This document shows positions 32,227 through 41,972 of a DNA stretch of 64,000 nt, one piece after another. Both the position numbers and the translations under genes were made by a program. Location of the stretch: positions 1,884,819 to 1,948,818 of the forward strand of contig CP129479.1 of assembly GCA_030583865.1 (NCBI GenBank), in the 5' to 3' direction. The DNA is from Thermodesulfobacteriota bacterium. Lineage in GTDB: Bacteria; Desulfobacterota; GWC2-55-46. The first letter of the stretch is position 1, and each line of letters begins with the position of its first letter. The notes under the pieces are model-generated. The model was not told where the DNA came from, made no database searches, and saw only the letters and a list, made by a program, of their open reading frames with translations.

Positions 32227-32582
32227 GCAGCGAGGCTGGTCCTGGCTATCTCGACTACCCTGGTGAAGGCGGCCGGATCCTTTACGGCCATGTCGGCCAG
32301 GGTCTTCCTGTCGATCTCGACATTGGCCCTCAAGAGCCCGTTCATCAAGCGGCTGTAGGTGATGTCGTTCATCCTGGCCGCCGCGTTTATCCTGGCTATC
32401 CAGAGGCTCCTTATCTCCCTCTTCTTGGTCCTCCTGTGCGCGTACGCGTACACGAGGGCCCTGTCCACGGCCTCCGTCGCTATGCGGTAGAGCTTTCCGC
32501 GGCCCGCCCTGTAGCCCTTTGCGGCCTTTAGTACCTTCTTCCTCTTCTTCTTGGCGTTGACGCCTCTTTTGACCCTCGGCAT
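32223..32582 (-). CDS. rplT: 50S ribosomal protein L20
   Basis: A 119-residue L20: [20 protein letters not shown], then [20 protein letters not shown], then [20 protein letters not shown]. Preceded by a CAAGGAG ribosome site. L20 is essential for 50S assembly and in many bacteria represses this operon. Confidence 0.98.
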   Translation of the reverse strand: MPRVKRGVNAKKKRKKVLKAAKGYRAGRGKLYRIATEAVDRALVYAYAHRRTKKREIRSLWIARINAAARMNDITYSRLMNGLLRANVEIDRKTLADMAVKDPAAFTRVVEIARTSLAA

Positions 32583-32694
32583 AACTGCTCCTTGACTGGT
32601 GATTTCATGCGGCGGGACTGCTGCGCTGGCACGACGGCCCCGCGCCCGCCTTTATTCGTTTCGGCCCTGCAGGTTTCCGGCAGGGCGAGCATCC

Positions 32695-32892
32695 TTAACC
32701 GTATGGCAGGAGCTTCTTTATCGAGTCCTCGTGCGTCGCGGAAATGAGGTCGGATTTCCTGAGCACCCTCTTGGCCTTGCTGGCCTTGCTCGTGAGGATG
32801 TGCCTCATGCCGGACTTCATCCTCTTGACCTTGCCTGTGCCGGTTATCTTGAACCTCTTCGCGGCGCCCTTGTTCGTCTTAAGCTTTGGCAT
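32695..32892 (-). CDS. rpmI: 50S ribosomal protein L35
   Basis: A 65-residue L35: MPKLKTNKGAAKRFKITGTG, then MRHILTSKASKAKRVLRKSD. A 112-base spacer with a hairpin (CCCTGC...GCAGGG) separates it from rplT, a possible L20-binding site. Confidence 0.97.
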   Translation of the reverse strand: MPKLKTNKGAAKRFKITGTGKVKRMKSGMRHILTSKASKAKRVLRKSDLISATHEDSIKKLLPYG

Positions 32893-32898
32893 TGCCTT

Positions 32899-33477
32899 CT
32901 ATTCCTCCTGTGTCGTGGCCCCTGCGTCCTGGGCCGCTTCCGCCTTTACCGGCTTCTCGGCCTTTTGCGGGGCCGGCGCCAATATCATGCTCATGTTCCG
33001 GCCCTCGAGCCTTGGCGACGACTCGATGACCGCAAGGTCCTTGACCTCTTCGGCCACCCTCTTGAGCATCCCCATGCCGAGCTCGGTATGCGTTATCTCG
33101 CGGCCCCTGAAGATGATGGTGACCTTTACCTTGTCGCCCTCGCTCAGGAACCTCTTTATGTTCCGGAGCTTGAACTGGAAATCGTGCTCCCCGGTCTTGC
33201 CACGGAGCTTCATCTCCTTGATGCTGATAACGGTCTGCTTCTTCTTGGCTTCCTTGGCCTTCTTGCTCGTCTGGTACTTGAACTTGCCATAGTCCATTAT
33301 GCGGCAGACCGGCGGGACCGCGGTCGGGGCCACCTCTACGAGGTCGAGCCCGACGCCCTCGGCTGCCGCGAGCGCGTCCCTCGTGGCCATGACCCCGAGC
33401 TGGTTGCCCTCGGCGTCAATGACCCTCACCTGCGGGACCCTTATCATCCTGTTTATTCTCGTAGTATCCTTTGCTAT
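32899..33477 (-). CDS. infC: Translation initiation factor IF-3, predicted AUA start
   Basis: The protein has the IF-3 N-domain (INRMIRVPQVRVIDAEGNQL), linker and C-domain (EHDFQFKLRNIKRFLSEGDK and VKVTIIFRGREITH). The first ATG (33447) would cut off the conserved RINR segment. The frame extends 10 codons further to ATA at 33475-33477 (ATA GCA AAG GAT ACT...), with a GGGGGTG ribosome site before it and an in-frame TGA two codons upstream; no ATG, GTG or TTG lies between. infC uses AUU or other rare start codons in many bacteria so that IF-3 can repress its own translation. From ATA the length is 192 residues. It ends in an Ala/Lys-rich tail. Confidence 0.9.
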   Translation of the reverse strand: MAKDTTRINRMIRVPQVRVIDAEGNQLGVMATRDALAAAEGVGLDLVEVAPTAVPPVCRIMDYGKFKYQTSKKAKEAKKKQTVISIKEMKLRGKTGEHDFQFKLRNIKRFLSEGDKVKVTIIFRGREITHTELGMGMLKRVAEEVKDLAVIESSPRLEGRNMSMILAPAPQKAEKPVKAEAAQDAGATTQEE

Positions 33478-33556
33478 GAAAAATCACCCCCTAACTATTT
33501 CGGGCCTGTGCGGCTTTGTAGCGTTGCAAAATCGAATACGGGAGACTTGCCCCCGG

Positions 33557-35482
33557 TCAGCCCTGGACAACGGGCCTGTTCTCGGCCTTTATTACGGCAA
33601 GGAACTCCTCAACCGCCATCGACGGAAGCGTTGCCCCTCCACGTAGCCTCGGGGATACCTGCCTCGACTCGGTCTCCTTGTCGCCAATCACGAGCTGGTA
33701 GGGGACCTTCCGCAGCTGCGCCTCCCTCACCTTGAAACCGAGCTTCTCGTTTCTAATGTCGAGCTCGGCCCTTATGCCCTCGGCCTTGAGCTTCCTGTGG
33801 ACCTCGCGGGCGAAGTCGTCGTTCCTCTCCGTGACCGTGAGCACTATGGCCTGCACCGGCGCGAGCCAGACCGGGAAAGCGCCGGCATAGTGCTCAACAA
33901 GGCAGCCGAAGAAGCGCTCGAGCGAGCCCATGAGCGCCCTGTGTATCATGATGGGCCTGCTCTCGCCGCCGTTTTCGTCCCTGTACGTGACGTCGAACCT
34001 CTCCGGGAGGTTGAAGTCGACCTGTATGGTCGAGCACTGCCATGCCCTCCCGAGGACGTCTTTTATCTTTATGTCTATCTTCGGGCCGTAGAAGACCCCC
34101 TCGCCGGGGTCTATGCTGTATTTCAATCCCTGGGATTCGAGCGCGCCCTTAAGGGCGGATTCCGCCTTTGCCCAGTTATCGAGGCTCCCGACGTACTTCT
34201 CGGGCCTGGTGCTCAAGTATATATCAAATTCGCTGAATCCAAAAGAATTTAATACGAAAAGGGTAAATTTCAGGACCCCCTTGATCTCGTCCTCAAGCTG
34301 GTCCGGGGTCATGAAAATGTGCGCGTCGTCCTGGGTGAAGCCCCTTACCCTCAAAAGCCCGTGCAGCGCGCCGGAGCGCTCATATCTGTAAACCGTGCCG
34401 AGCTCGGCGTAACGCATGGGCAGGTCCCTGTAGCTACGGAGCTGGCTCTTGTATATATTGATGTGGAACGGGCAGTTCATGGGCTTGACTATATAGTCCT
34501 GCCCCTCGACGTCCATCGGGGAGAAGAGGCTCTCCCTGTAGAAGTCCCAGTGCCCGCTCGTCTTCCAGAGGCCCACCTGCGCTATGTGCGGGGTGTATAT
34601 TATCGAGTAATCGGCCTTTACGTGCTCGGCCTTCCAGAAGTCCTCGATAAGCATCCTGACGGTTGCGCCGTTCGGGTGCCAGAGGACCAGGCCGGAGCCT
34701 ATGTCCTCCCCGGTAGAGAAAAGGTCAAGCTCCTTGCCGAGCTTCCTGTGGTCCCTCCTCTTTGCCTCCTCGAGCCTCTCAAGGTGCGCCTTAAGGTCCT
34801 CTTTCCTGGCGAAGGCCGTGCCGTAGACCCTCTGGAGCATCTTCCTCTTCTCGTCGCCCCTCCAGTAGGCACCGGCTGCGCCGGTGAGCTTGAATGCCTT
34901 TATCCAGCCCGTTGACGGGAGGTGCGGCCCCCGGCAGAGGTCGACGAAACCGGAGTGCCTGTAAAGGCTCACCTCGCCTTCGGGCAGCTCCCGTATTATC
35001 TCTTCCTTGTATGTCTCGCCCATTCCGGAGAAGAGCTTCAGGGCATCTTCCCTGGAGACCGCCTCCCTCGCGAACGGGTGGTCGCCCTTTATTATCTCCC
35101 CCATCCTCTTTTCGATCTTCTCGATGTCCTCGGGGGTGAAGGGCCGGTCGACTTCGAAATCGTAGTAGAACCCGTCCTCGATGGCCGGGCCTATGGCTAT
35201 CCTGGCCTCCTTGTAAAGCGACTTCACGGCCTCCGCCATGACGTGCGCGGCGGAGTGGCGGAGTATCTCAAGGCCTTCGGGCGATTCGAGCGTTACCGGC
35301 TCGACCTTAATGGCCCCGTTCCCGGCGCCGAGCCTGGACCTCAAGTCCCTTGCGGATCCGTCAACCCTGGCTGCCACGGTCTTTTTCAGAAGGTCCCTGT
35401 CATGGGCCTTCAAGACCTCGAAGAGGCACGCCTCTGGGGCGAATTCCAGCTCGTCCCCGCTCGGGAAAATAACTTTTGCCAT
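33557..35482 (-). CDS. thrS: Threonyl-tRNA synthetase
   Basis: A 641-residue class II synthetase from ATG 35482 (a TTG lies one codon earlier). TGS domain at residues 1-60, editing domain with HSAAHVMAEAVK and the later HSGFVDLCRGPHLP, catalytic core with the zinc ligands (MNCPFHINIYKS) and motif 2 (RYERSGALHGLLRVRGFTQD), and the anticodon-binding domain at the C-terminus (VREAQLRKVPYQLVIGDKE). It is the first gene of the translation operon. Confidence 0.97.
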   Translation of the reverse strand: MAKVIFPSGDELEFAPEACLFEVLKAHDRDLLKKTVAARVDGSARDLRSRLGAGNGAIKVEPVTLESPEGLEILRHSAAHVMAEAVKSLYKEARIAIGPAIEDGFYYDFEVDRPFTPEDIEKIEKRMGEIIKGDHPFAREAVSREDALKLFSGMGETYKEEIIRELPEGEVSLYRHSGFVDLCRGPHLPSTGWIKAFKLTGAAGAYWRGDEKRKMLQRVYGTAFARKEDLKAHLERLEEAKRRDHRKLGKELDLFSTGEDIGSGLVLWHPNGATVRMLIEDFWKAEHVKADYSIIYTPHIAQVGLWKTSGHWDFYRESLFSPMDVEGQDYIVKPMNCPFHINIYKSQLRSYRDLPMRYAELGTVYRYERSGALHGLLRVRGFTQDDAHIFMTPDQLEDEIKGVLKFTLFVLNSFGFSEFDIYLSTRPEKYVGSLDNWAKAESALKGALESQGLKYSIDPGEGVFYGPKIDIKIKDVLGRAWQCSTIQVDFNLPERFDVTYRDENGGESRPIMIHRALMGSLERFFGCLVEHYAGAFPVWLAPVQAIVLTVTERNDDFAREVHRKLKAEGIRAELDIRNEKLGFKVREAQLRKVPYQLVIGDKETESRQVSPRLRGGATLPSMAVEEFLAVIKAENRPVVQG

Positions 35483-35593
35483 CAAAGACCTGTGCCCGGC
35501 TCCGTTTCTGTGAAATCAACAAAAGGCATCACCCGCCACAAACGGCAATATCTAGCTGCTGCCGCCGTGGTGCATGATACCTTGGCTAACAAA

Positions 35594-35669
35594 TGGTAGG
35601 CACGGGCGGTTTCGAACCGCCGACCTCTACCGTGTCAAGGTAGCGCTCTACCCCTGAGCTACGCGCCTA
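35594..35669 (-). tRNA. tRNA-Val (anticodon GAC)
   Basis: The minus strand folds as a complete 76-base tRNA: acceptor TAGGCGC/GTGCCTA, D-arm GCTCAGGGGTAGAGC, anticodon arm CTACC-TTGACAC-GGTAG with GAC, T-arm GGCGG-TTCGAAA-CCGCC and CCA. Confidence 0.95.
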
Positions 35670-35961
35670 TGGGATTCTCAAGTTCCAACAGTCCTGAACG
35701 CAGCCTGCAAGGCGTCCCTCTCCGGCTTGTCCAGGGCATATTCTCCCGGGCCTCTCATTGTAAATCCCGGGGAAATGAACATAGAACCTGAATATATAAA
35801 CATTTTTGAAGATTTTGTCAAGACAGTTTATGACCTTAAGGCGCGTCCGTTGCCAGCGCTTTATATATTAACAGAAACAATACATCCGATAAACCATTTT
35901 CAAGCCGGTCGAAACACCGGGCTTGCCGTTCCGCTGGATGCGCTTATCTATGGATTTTGCC
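35670..35961. other. Intergenic region before tRNA-Val
   Basis: AT-rich, no gene seen. It holds the promoter described at 35793-35821. Confidence 0.4.
35793..35821 (-). promoter_or_regulatory. Sigma-70-type promoter for tRNA-Val and probably thrS
   Basis: Minus-strand TTGACA (35816-35821) and TATATA (35793-35798) are spaced by 17 bases, about 125 bases upstream of the tRNA-Val 5' end. Confidence 0.65.
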
Positions 35962-38763
35962 TCATCCGCCCGGGAAGGCGGTTTTCGGGATTGTGAAATG
36001 GAAGCTTGAGCCGGCTCCTGGCTCCGACTCCACCCATATTCGGCCGCCATGCCTCTCGACCACCTTCTTTGATATCGCGAGCCCGAGGCCGGTCCCGGGG
36101 TACTCCGGCCCGTGAAGCCGCTGGAAGAGGTCGAATACCTTATCCAGATGCGCCGGGTCTATCCCTATGCCGTTGTCGGCAACAGTAAAGACCCATTCAC
36201 CCTCTCCCTCCGCGGCAAAAACCCGTATCTCCGGCCTCCTGGCCTTTTCGCGGAACTTCATCGCGTTCGCCAGAAGGTTCTGGAAGACCTGCGAGAGCTG
36301 GACCGGGTCTGCCATGACCCGCGGCAGCTCGCCCTTTTCAATGACGGCCCGCGACTCCTTTATCGCGACCGTGAGGTTCCCGAGCACCTCGTCAAGCACC
36401 TCTCCGGTGTCGACTGGCTCGAACGGCCGCGCCTGGGTGGTGACGCGCGAGTATTCGAGGAGGTCGTCGATTATCTTCTGCATCCTTGCCGCCCCTGCAG
36501 AGGCGAACGCTATCCGCTTCCTGGCCTCCTCGTCGAGGCTTCCGGCGTACTTCCTCTCGACCAGCCTCAAGTACCCGTCTATCATCCGGAGCGGCTCCTT
36601 AAGGTCGTGCGAGGCGATATATGCGAAATTCTGGAGCTCTTCGTTGCTCCTTTCAAGCTCCCTGGCGTACGACCTCGTCTCCCTGAAAAGGCGGGCGATC
36701 GATATCGCGAGGGCGGCCCTGTCCGCAAGGTCCTGGAGAAGGAGCTTCTCCGCCGGGGTGAACGATTCGCCTTCATCCGGCCTGAAGCATGCGATAAGCC
36801 CGATGACCCTGCCTTCAGACCTGAGCGGGGTAACGAGAGCGCTCCTTATCCCGAGGCGCTCCATCACGGCGCGGTATTCGGGCCGGATGGTCTTCCAAAT
36901 CTCCTCGGGCGAGCCGAATGAAAACTGGCGGCCCTCGCTCATCATCCTGCCGCCCACTCCCCTGCCGGAGGGCTGGGGATTGGAGGCTATGAATCCCAGC
37001 ATCTCCTCACGAAGCCCCTTTTCAGGATGGTAAACGGCCACGGGTTCGAGCCACTTGCCGTCCCTGGAGACAAGCCTTATTACGCATGGCACCTTCACGA
37101 GGTCGCCTATGTACTTCGCTATCGTGTCCAGCACGCCCTGGTAATCGGTAACCACGTTGGCCATGGCGTCCGAGAGCTCGGAGAGCGCCCTGGACCTCTC
37201 GGCCTCCCTCCTCACTTCTTCCGCCCTCTTGAGCCCGGTTATATCCAGCATGGTCCCGGAGATTACCTCATGAAGGACGGTAGCGCTCATGAGAATGGTC
37301 TTCACCTCGCCGGTCTTCGTAAGCCCCTCGACCTCGAAGGCGTCGACCCGCCCTTTTTCACTGAGTATCCCCAGGAACTCCGCCCTTGATGAAGGGTCCC
37401 TGTACCTCGGCATCGCGCCCGCCCTCACCATCTCTTCAGGCGAGTCGAAGTCGAATATCCTGGCAAGCGCCGCGTTCGCGAAAAGAAGCTCTCCATCGAA
37501 TGTAGACCTGAATATGCCGGCAAGAGACGTGTCTACAAGGTTCCTGTACTTGGTTTCCGAAAGCCTCAAGGCCTCTATGGCCCGGATCCTTTCAGCCGTT
37601 TCCCTGGCAAGCTCGTCCCTTGACGCTGTGACTTTCTTAAGGTCCTCCGCCATCTTGTCGAACGACCTTGAAAAAGCGGCCAGCTCGTCCTTCCCTTCTA
37701 TCCCGACCCTGTAGTCGAGGTTGCCTGTCGCGAACTCCATCGCCCCTTTCCTCAGCTCTTCAATGGGCCGCGTAATGGCGAGCGCGGTGGAATATGATAT
37801 GAATACAGCGACCACGGCAACGCACGCGCCGACGAGGAAGATGACATAGTTCACGTTTTTGAGCGGCGCTACGGCATAAGACTCCTCCTGCTCTACGACG
37901 AGCGCCCACCTGGGCCCGTCCTGGATATTCACGCACTCGGACGCGCCCCAGACGTTTTGTCCGACCTTGTCGACCCACATGCCGAGCGCGTCGCTCGACC
38001 GGGCCAGGCATTCATCGACCGGGAAGGTCAGTATCTTTTCCGAAAGCGGCGCTAAAACCGGGGCCTTCCTGGAGCTCGTGAGAAGGAGCCCCTCCCGGTT
38101 CACGATGAAGATGTCGACCCCTGCCCGCCTTTCTATCTCGGACGGCTCGTCGCCGAGCCTTTCGAGCCGCTCGCCCGTCACAAGCTCGTCGGCAAGGGTT
38201 ATGCTGTACCCGTTCATAAGGACGCCCACTACTTCTCCGCCGCTCCTTACGGGCGCTGATACCGGTATGTAATAATGTGTCCGTCCGGCATGGTAATGGA
38301 GACTCGCGTCCTGTATGTTGCTCTTTTGAAGTCCGGTCCTGAAATAGGGTTCTTCGCTCTCGTCCCTGCCGACGAAATCGGGGTCCGTGCTCGCGACCAC
38401 CCTCCCTGAAAGGTCAAGCAGGTGTATCTCTATTATCTCCTCATCCAGGGGGCGCTTATCCGCCCTAAGGTAGTCTCCGAGTGCTCCGCCCTCTATCGTA
38501 ATCTCAGGCGGGGACATGGCGCGCATGCGGGCGAGCGTCCCGGCTATCCTGTCGTCTGAGGAGAATACCCGCGCGATTTCCTTTTTAGCCTGCAGGAACT
38601 CAAGGAGTTGCGCCTTTTTCGTGACTGCCAGGAAGCTCAGGTTTGACAGCGTGTTCCTTTCGATGTACCTTCTGCCGTTCTCAAGGAGGAGAAGGCCGAT
38701 GAAAATGGCCGGTATGAGAGAAAAGGCGAGGAAAAGTATGATGAGGCGGGACTTTATGCTCAT
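35962..38763 (-). CDS. Membrane histidine kinase with Cache, HAMP, PAS and GAF domains
   Basis: From ATG 38763 the protein has 933 residues. Membrane helix 1 (residues 8-28), an extracytoplasmic double-Cache-like sensor, helix 2 (NYVIFLVGACVAVVAVFISY), HAMP (ITRPIEELRKGAMEFATGNL), PAS (YRNLVDTSLAGIFRSTFDGE), GAF-type region (GIRSALVTPLRSEGRVIGLI), then HisKA with phospho-His in ASHDLKEPLRMIDGYLRLV and an HATPase domain (ADNGIGIDPAHLDKVF, GTGLGLAISKKVVERHGG). The kinase core is of the phytochrome/cyanobacterial type. No response regulator is adjacent. Its start overlaps the end of the membrane protein gene upstream (ATGA), so the two form an operon. Confidence 0.92.
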   Translation of the reverse strand: MSIKSRLIILFLAFSLIPAIFIGLLLLENGRRYIERNTLSNLSFLAVTKKAQLLEFLQAKKEIARVFSSDDRIAGTLARMRAMSPPEITIEGGALGDYLRADKRPLDEEIIEIHLLDLSGRVVASTDPDFVGRDESEEPYFRTGLQKSNIQDASLHYHAGRTHYYIPVSAPVRSGGEVVGVLMNGYSITLADELVTGERLERLGDEPSEIERRAGVDIFIVNREGLLLTSSRKAPVLAPLSEKILTFPVDECLARSSDALGMWVDKVGQNVWGASECVNIQDGPRWALVVEQEESYAVAPLKNVNYVIFLVGACVAVVAVFISYSTALAITRPIEELRKGAMEFATGNLDYRVGIEGKDELAAFSRSFDKMAEDLKKVTASRDELARETAERIRAIEALRLSETKYRNLVDTSLAGIFRSTFDGELLFANAALARIFDFDSPEEMVRAGAMPRYRDPSSRAEFLGILSEKGRVDAFEVEGLTKTGEVKTILMSATVLHEVISGTMLDITGLKRAEEVRREAERSRALSELSDAMANVVTDYQGVLDTIAKYIGDLVKVPCVIRLVSRDGKWLEPVAVYHPEKGLREEMLGFIASNPQPSGRGVGGRMMSEGRQFSFGSPEEIWKTIRPEYRAVMERLGIRSALVTPLRSEGRVIGLIACFRPDEGESFTPAEKLLLQDLADRAALAISIARLFRETRSYARELERSNEELQNFAYIASHDLKEPLRMIDGYLRLVERKYAGSLDEEARKRIAFASAGAARMQKIIDDLLEYSRVTTQARPFEPVDTGEVLDEVLGNLTVAIKESRAVIEKGELPRVMADPVQLSQVFQNLLANAMKFREKARRPEIRVFAAEGEGEWVFTVADNGIGIDPAHLDKVFDLFQRLHGPEYPGTGLGLAISKKVVERHGGRIWVESEPGAGSSFHFTIPKTAFPGG

Positions 38764-39395
38764 CTCCGCGACCTCGCTATTATAATGAGGCAGATCCCAA
38801 TCGATACGAAGAGTATGGCGGTCGGGACTGCCATCGCCCCGCTCACCCCCGGCATCAGGAAATAGAGTCCGGGCTCGCCGAGCAGATAGCCGAGGAGGGA
38901 TGAAAGTCCAGTGAGCGCGATGAAGACGCCAAAGGCCCAGGACCACCAGGGAAGGACCCTTTGCCTGAGGAGCACGGCTATCGCGAGGGCGGCGATAAGT
39001 ATGAAATCCAGCATGGTGGCTATGGAGGGCATGCCCGGCACCTCGGTCATTGCCGCGGACGGGTCCTCCCTTACGAACAGGGCCTCGACTCCCGCCGCGA
39101 CGCCGAATAACGAGGAAGCGAAAAGCGTTGCCATGAGGAGGAGTATCACGAGAGCCGATATAGGGAGCGCCACCTGCGCCCCCGACATCTCGCCCCTTGC
39201 GGCCTCGGCGAGGTAATAAAGGACCACTCCGCTAAGGAAAAAAGACAGTGCGGTTGAGAACTTCATGGTCACATAGCCCGGGGCGAACGTCGTCAGGAAT
39301 TCCAGCCCCAGCCACCAGGCCGCCATCTCGACCAAACCGCCCGCCGCCACAGCGATTGAAATGGCCCTGGCAGCCCTGAGCCTGTCGATTGCCAT
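38760..39395 (-). CDS. Polytopic membrane protein, possible sensory partner
   Basis: From ATG 39395 the protein has 211 residues with about six membrane helices (AISIAVAAGGLVEMAAWWLG; FSTALSFFLSGVVLYYL; LPISALVILLLMATLFASS; FILIAALAIAVLL; WSWAFGVFIALTGLSSLLG; AVPTAILFVSIGICLIIIA). It resembles the membrane lead of sensor kinases that has become a separate gene. Translationally coupled to the histidine kinase. Function unknown. Confidence 0.7.
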   Translation of the reverse strand: MAIDRLRAARAISIAVAAGGLVEMAAWWLGLEFLTTFAPGYVTMKFSTALSFFLSGVVLYYLAEAARGEMSGAQVALPISALVILLLMATLFASSLFGVAAGVEALFVREDPSAAMTEVPGMPSIATMLDFILIAALAIAVLLRQRVLPWWSWAFGVFIALTGLSSLLGYLLGEPGLYFLMPGVSGAMAVPTAILFVSIGICLIIIARSRR

Positions 39396-39484
39396 CACCT
39401 GCACCCCCGTATCCGGCGCTCCAATATGGTCAGCTGTCCCCAATATAAAAAGGCTGCATGAGGGCCGTTTTGTCAAACGCCCAA

Positions 39485-39516
39485 ACAAAAAAGCCCGCCT
39501 TATGGCGGGCTTTTTA
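39485..39516. terminator. Bidirectional terminator
   Basis: AAAAAAGCCCGCC-TTAT-GGCGGGCTTTTT, a strong hairpin with A and T tracts. Confidence 0.85.
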
Positions 39517-39537
39517 TTGCTCCGTACGCGGCTCCTG

Positions 39538-39696
39538 TCAGGATGCTGGAAAAGTCCTTCCTGGACCTTTTAACCACTGCTTGGCCGGAATGAATCCGTC
39601 CAAACCTCACAAATTGCCCGGCTTGGATAGTCTTCGCAATTCTGCAATCCATCCGCGGATTGCCCCGGCAGGGTGTTTCCAGCACCGTGTCAGCTG
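39538..39696. repeat. Dispersed structured repeat, copy B
   Basis: Aligns end to end with copy A (20886-21047): TCAGGATGCTGGAAAAGTCC at the left and GGCAGGGTGTTTCCAGCACC at the right. Where copy A pairs GTTGAAAAA with TTTTTCAAC, copy B pairs GCTGGAAA with TTTCCAGC, so both arms changed together. It overlaps the last bases of gspD. Confidence 0.6.
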
Positions 39697-41972
39697 TTTT
39701 TCCCTTTTTCCCTCAGCTGTTTCCTGAGGGCGGGGAGCTTGTCCCTGAACTCGCGTGTTGCCGAGGCCGCGTCCCCGGGCCCGGCAACCACAGTGGGCTT
39801 TATGAGTATCACGAGCTCTGTCTTGCTTTTGGATCTGCTGCTGAACTTGAAAAGGTTCCCGATTACTGGCACCCTGCTCAAGACCGGTATCCCGCTCGAG
39901 GAGGAATCGAACCTCTCCTGTATGAGCCCGCCTATGACGAGCGTTTCACCGTCGGAGGCAACTACCGAGGTCTCGGCCTCCCTCTTCGTGAAGGACGGAT
40001 AGGTGGCGTTCCCTATAACCCTGTCAGTTGACCTGTCGCTCACCTCCTGTCTGATGGTCATGGCTACCTTGCCGGTCTCCGTTATGTAAGGCACGACCGT
40101 GAGTATCACGCCCGTTTTCCTGTACTCGATATTCTGGATAATTCCGGCGGTGCCGGTTACCGCGTTCTGGGTAGACTGGGTCGAGACTGGCTCGTCGCTC
40201 CCGACGTTTATGGACGCCTTCTCGTAGTTCTTAACCATGATATGCGGGTTGCTCAATATGTCCACCTTGCCCTCCGAGGCAAGGGCCTGTATGGCCGCGA
40301 AGAACCTGCTCGCGTCGGTAGCGAGTACCGACAGCCCGGATGGCGCAGGAGCGCCTATGGGAGGTATTATAGGCGCCCTCGGGTCGGCAAGCGTGGGGTT
40401 TGGCACAATCCCGGTATTCTGCTGAAGGTTCGCCTCGCCCGAAAGGAGCGACCACTGTATGCCGAACCTCGTGCTCTCATCGAGCTTTATCTCCGCGATG
40501 AGCGCCTCGATGAGCACCTGCCTGGGGAACTTATCGAGCTCGTTTAGCGTACCCAGCATCTTGAGGTACTCTCCCTGTGGGGCGTTTATGATGAGCGCGT
40601 TGGCAGGCTCGTATAGCAGTATCCTGGCCCGGTCGCCGGATCGCAGTGCGCCGCGCACCTGAGCCTGCTCAGGTATGGGAGCTATGTTCGCCGGGGCAGG
40701 AGGGGCTGCGCCGGTCCGGGACGAAGGGCCGCCTCCGTAGACCTCCTCGAGCACGGCCATAAGGTTCGAGGCCATGTCGTTCCTGGCGTAATAAACGTGA
40801 ATCGAAGTCGACCCGGCCGGGGAAGCGGTATCGAGCCGGGCTATCCACCCGGCCACGGACTCCATCAACTCCTTGCCTGAAGAGAGGACGATGATGCTAT
40901 TAAGGCGCTCAAGCGGCACGACCGCAAGCTGCGCGTCATCCTTGCCGATGCCGACGGCCGAGAGGATCTCCTCAAGCTCGCCGTAAAGGGCCCTTGCGTC
41001 CGCGTTCCTTACCGGGACCATCGCTATCTCCACCCTCTCGAAGGCGTCCACGTCGAGGCTTTTGATGAGCTCTATCATGCCCCTGCCCCTGGCCGAGCCA
41101 TCGGTTATCACAAGGGTATTCGACCTTGGCAGCGCGGTTATGCTACCCGCGCTTGAGAGCATGGGCTTAAGGACTGCAAGCATGTCGTTGGCCGATATGA
41201 AATGAAGCGGCACTACGATGGTCGTTAGGCCGCTTGCAAGGCTTATCTCCCCCGGGTCCTTTTTGCTCAGGATGTTCCCTGGATGCTGCCTTCCGCCCGA
41301 TGCCGGGACGACCTTGTAATAGTCCCCGGATTTCACTGCCGAAAGGCCGTTCACCTCCAGTATCGATTCGAGTATGGCAAGCATGTCTTCGCGCCGCACC
41401 GGCCTCACCGTCTCGACAGACACCCTGGCGTTTATGCCCGGAGCGATTATGAAGTTCTCGCCGGTGAGCTCGCCTATTGTGCGGAGCACTTCCCGGAGGC
41501 CGGCGTCGTTGAAGTTAAGCATGGCACTGCCGGCTGCGGGCCTCAAGCCCCTGCCTGGCCGGAGCTCCTGGTCCGGGCCTGACCGGCTGAGCGGAGGAAG
41601 CCCGTGATGGGTGTCGGGACCCTCCATCACATTATCTGAAGGACTCTCGGATGACGGCGCCATACCGCCGGAAGCCTCCTCCGGGACAAGCTCTTGAGAA
41701 GGGACCTGGTCCGGCGAAACCCCCTTGACCGGGCCGTCTCCGGGGGCGGTCGTTTCCGGGGCGGCCTCCGCGGCAATTCGATGAGCATCATCAGGGGAAA
41801 TTCTTTTCTCTTCAAGGATGGGCGTTATTGTGACCTCGTCTGATGTGAAAAATGGCCTTGCTGAAGCCTCCTCTGCATGCGAGAGGCCCGGTAAAAGGAG
41901 CGCCCCGCAGAGCGCGAGCGCACAAAAGACGCCGCCGGAGAGCGGCTTATGGGACGCCATGTTTTCCGTCAT
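39690..41972 (-). CDS. gspD: Type II secretion secretin GspD
   Basis: From ATG 41972 (overlapping the gspC stop as ATGA) the protein has 760 residues: signal peptide (FCALALCGALLLPGLSHAEE), a long Pro/Ser-rich linker (about 35-130) not usual for GspD, N0 domain (LNFNDAGLREVLRTIGELTG), N1-N3 repeats (TIVVPLHFISANDMLAVLKP), and the secretin core ending VPVIGNLFKFSSRSKSKTEL followed by VILIKPTVV. It forms the outer-membrane channel of the type II system. It is the last gene of the operon. Confidence 0.95.
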   Translation of the reverse strand: MTENMASHKPLSGGVFCALALCGALLLPGLSHAEEASARPFFTSDEVTITPILEEKRISPDDAHRIAAEAAPETTAPGDGPVKGVSPDQVPSQELVPEEASGGMAPSSESPSDNVMEGPDTHHGLPPLSRSGPDQELRPGRGLRPAAGSAMLNFNDAGLREVLRTIGELTGENFIIAPGINARVSVETVRPVRREDMLAILESILEVNGLSAVKSGDYYKVVPASGGRQHPGNILSKKDPGEISLASGLTTIVVPLHFISANDMLAVLKPMLSSAGSITALPRSNTLVITDGSARGRGMIELIKSLDVDAFERVEIAMVPVRNADARALYGELEEILSAVGIGKDDAQLAVVPLERLNSIIVLSSGKELMESVAGWIARLDTASPAGSTSIHVYYARNDMASNLMAVLEEVYGGGPSSRTGAAPPAPANIAPIPEQAQVRGALRSGDRARILLYEPANALIINAPQGEYLKMLGTLNELDKFPRQVLIEALIAEIKLDESTRFGIQWSLLSGEANLQQNTGIVPNPTLADPRAPIIPPIGAPAPSGLSVLATDASRFFAAIQALASEGKVDILSNPHIMVKNYEKASINVGSDEPVSTQSTQNAVTGTAGIIQNIEYRKTGVILTVVPYITETGKVAMTIRQEVSDRSTDRVIGNATYPSFTKREAETSVVASDGETLVIGGLIQERFDSSSSGIPVLSRVPVIGNLFKFSSRSKSKTELVILIKPTVVAGPGDAASATREFRDKLPALRKQLREKGKNS

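Noticed and set aside
41234-41607. Plus-strand frames opposite gspD
   Set aside because: Shadow frames of a confident minus-strand gene.
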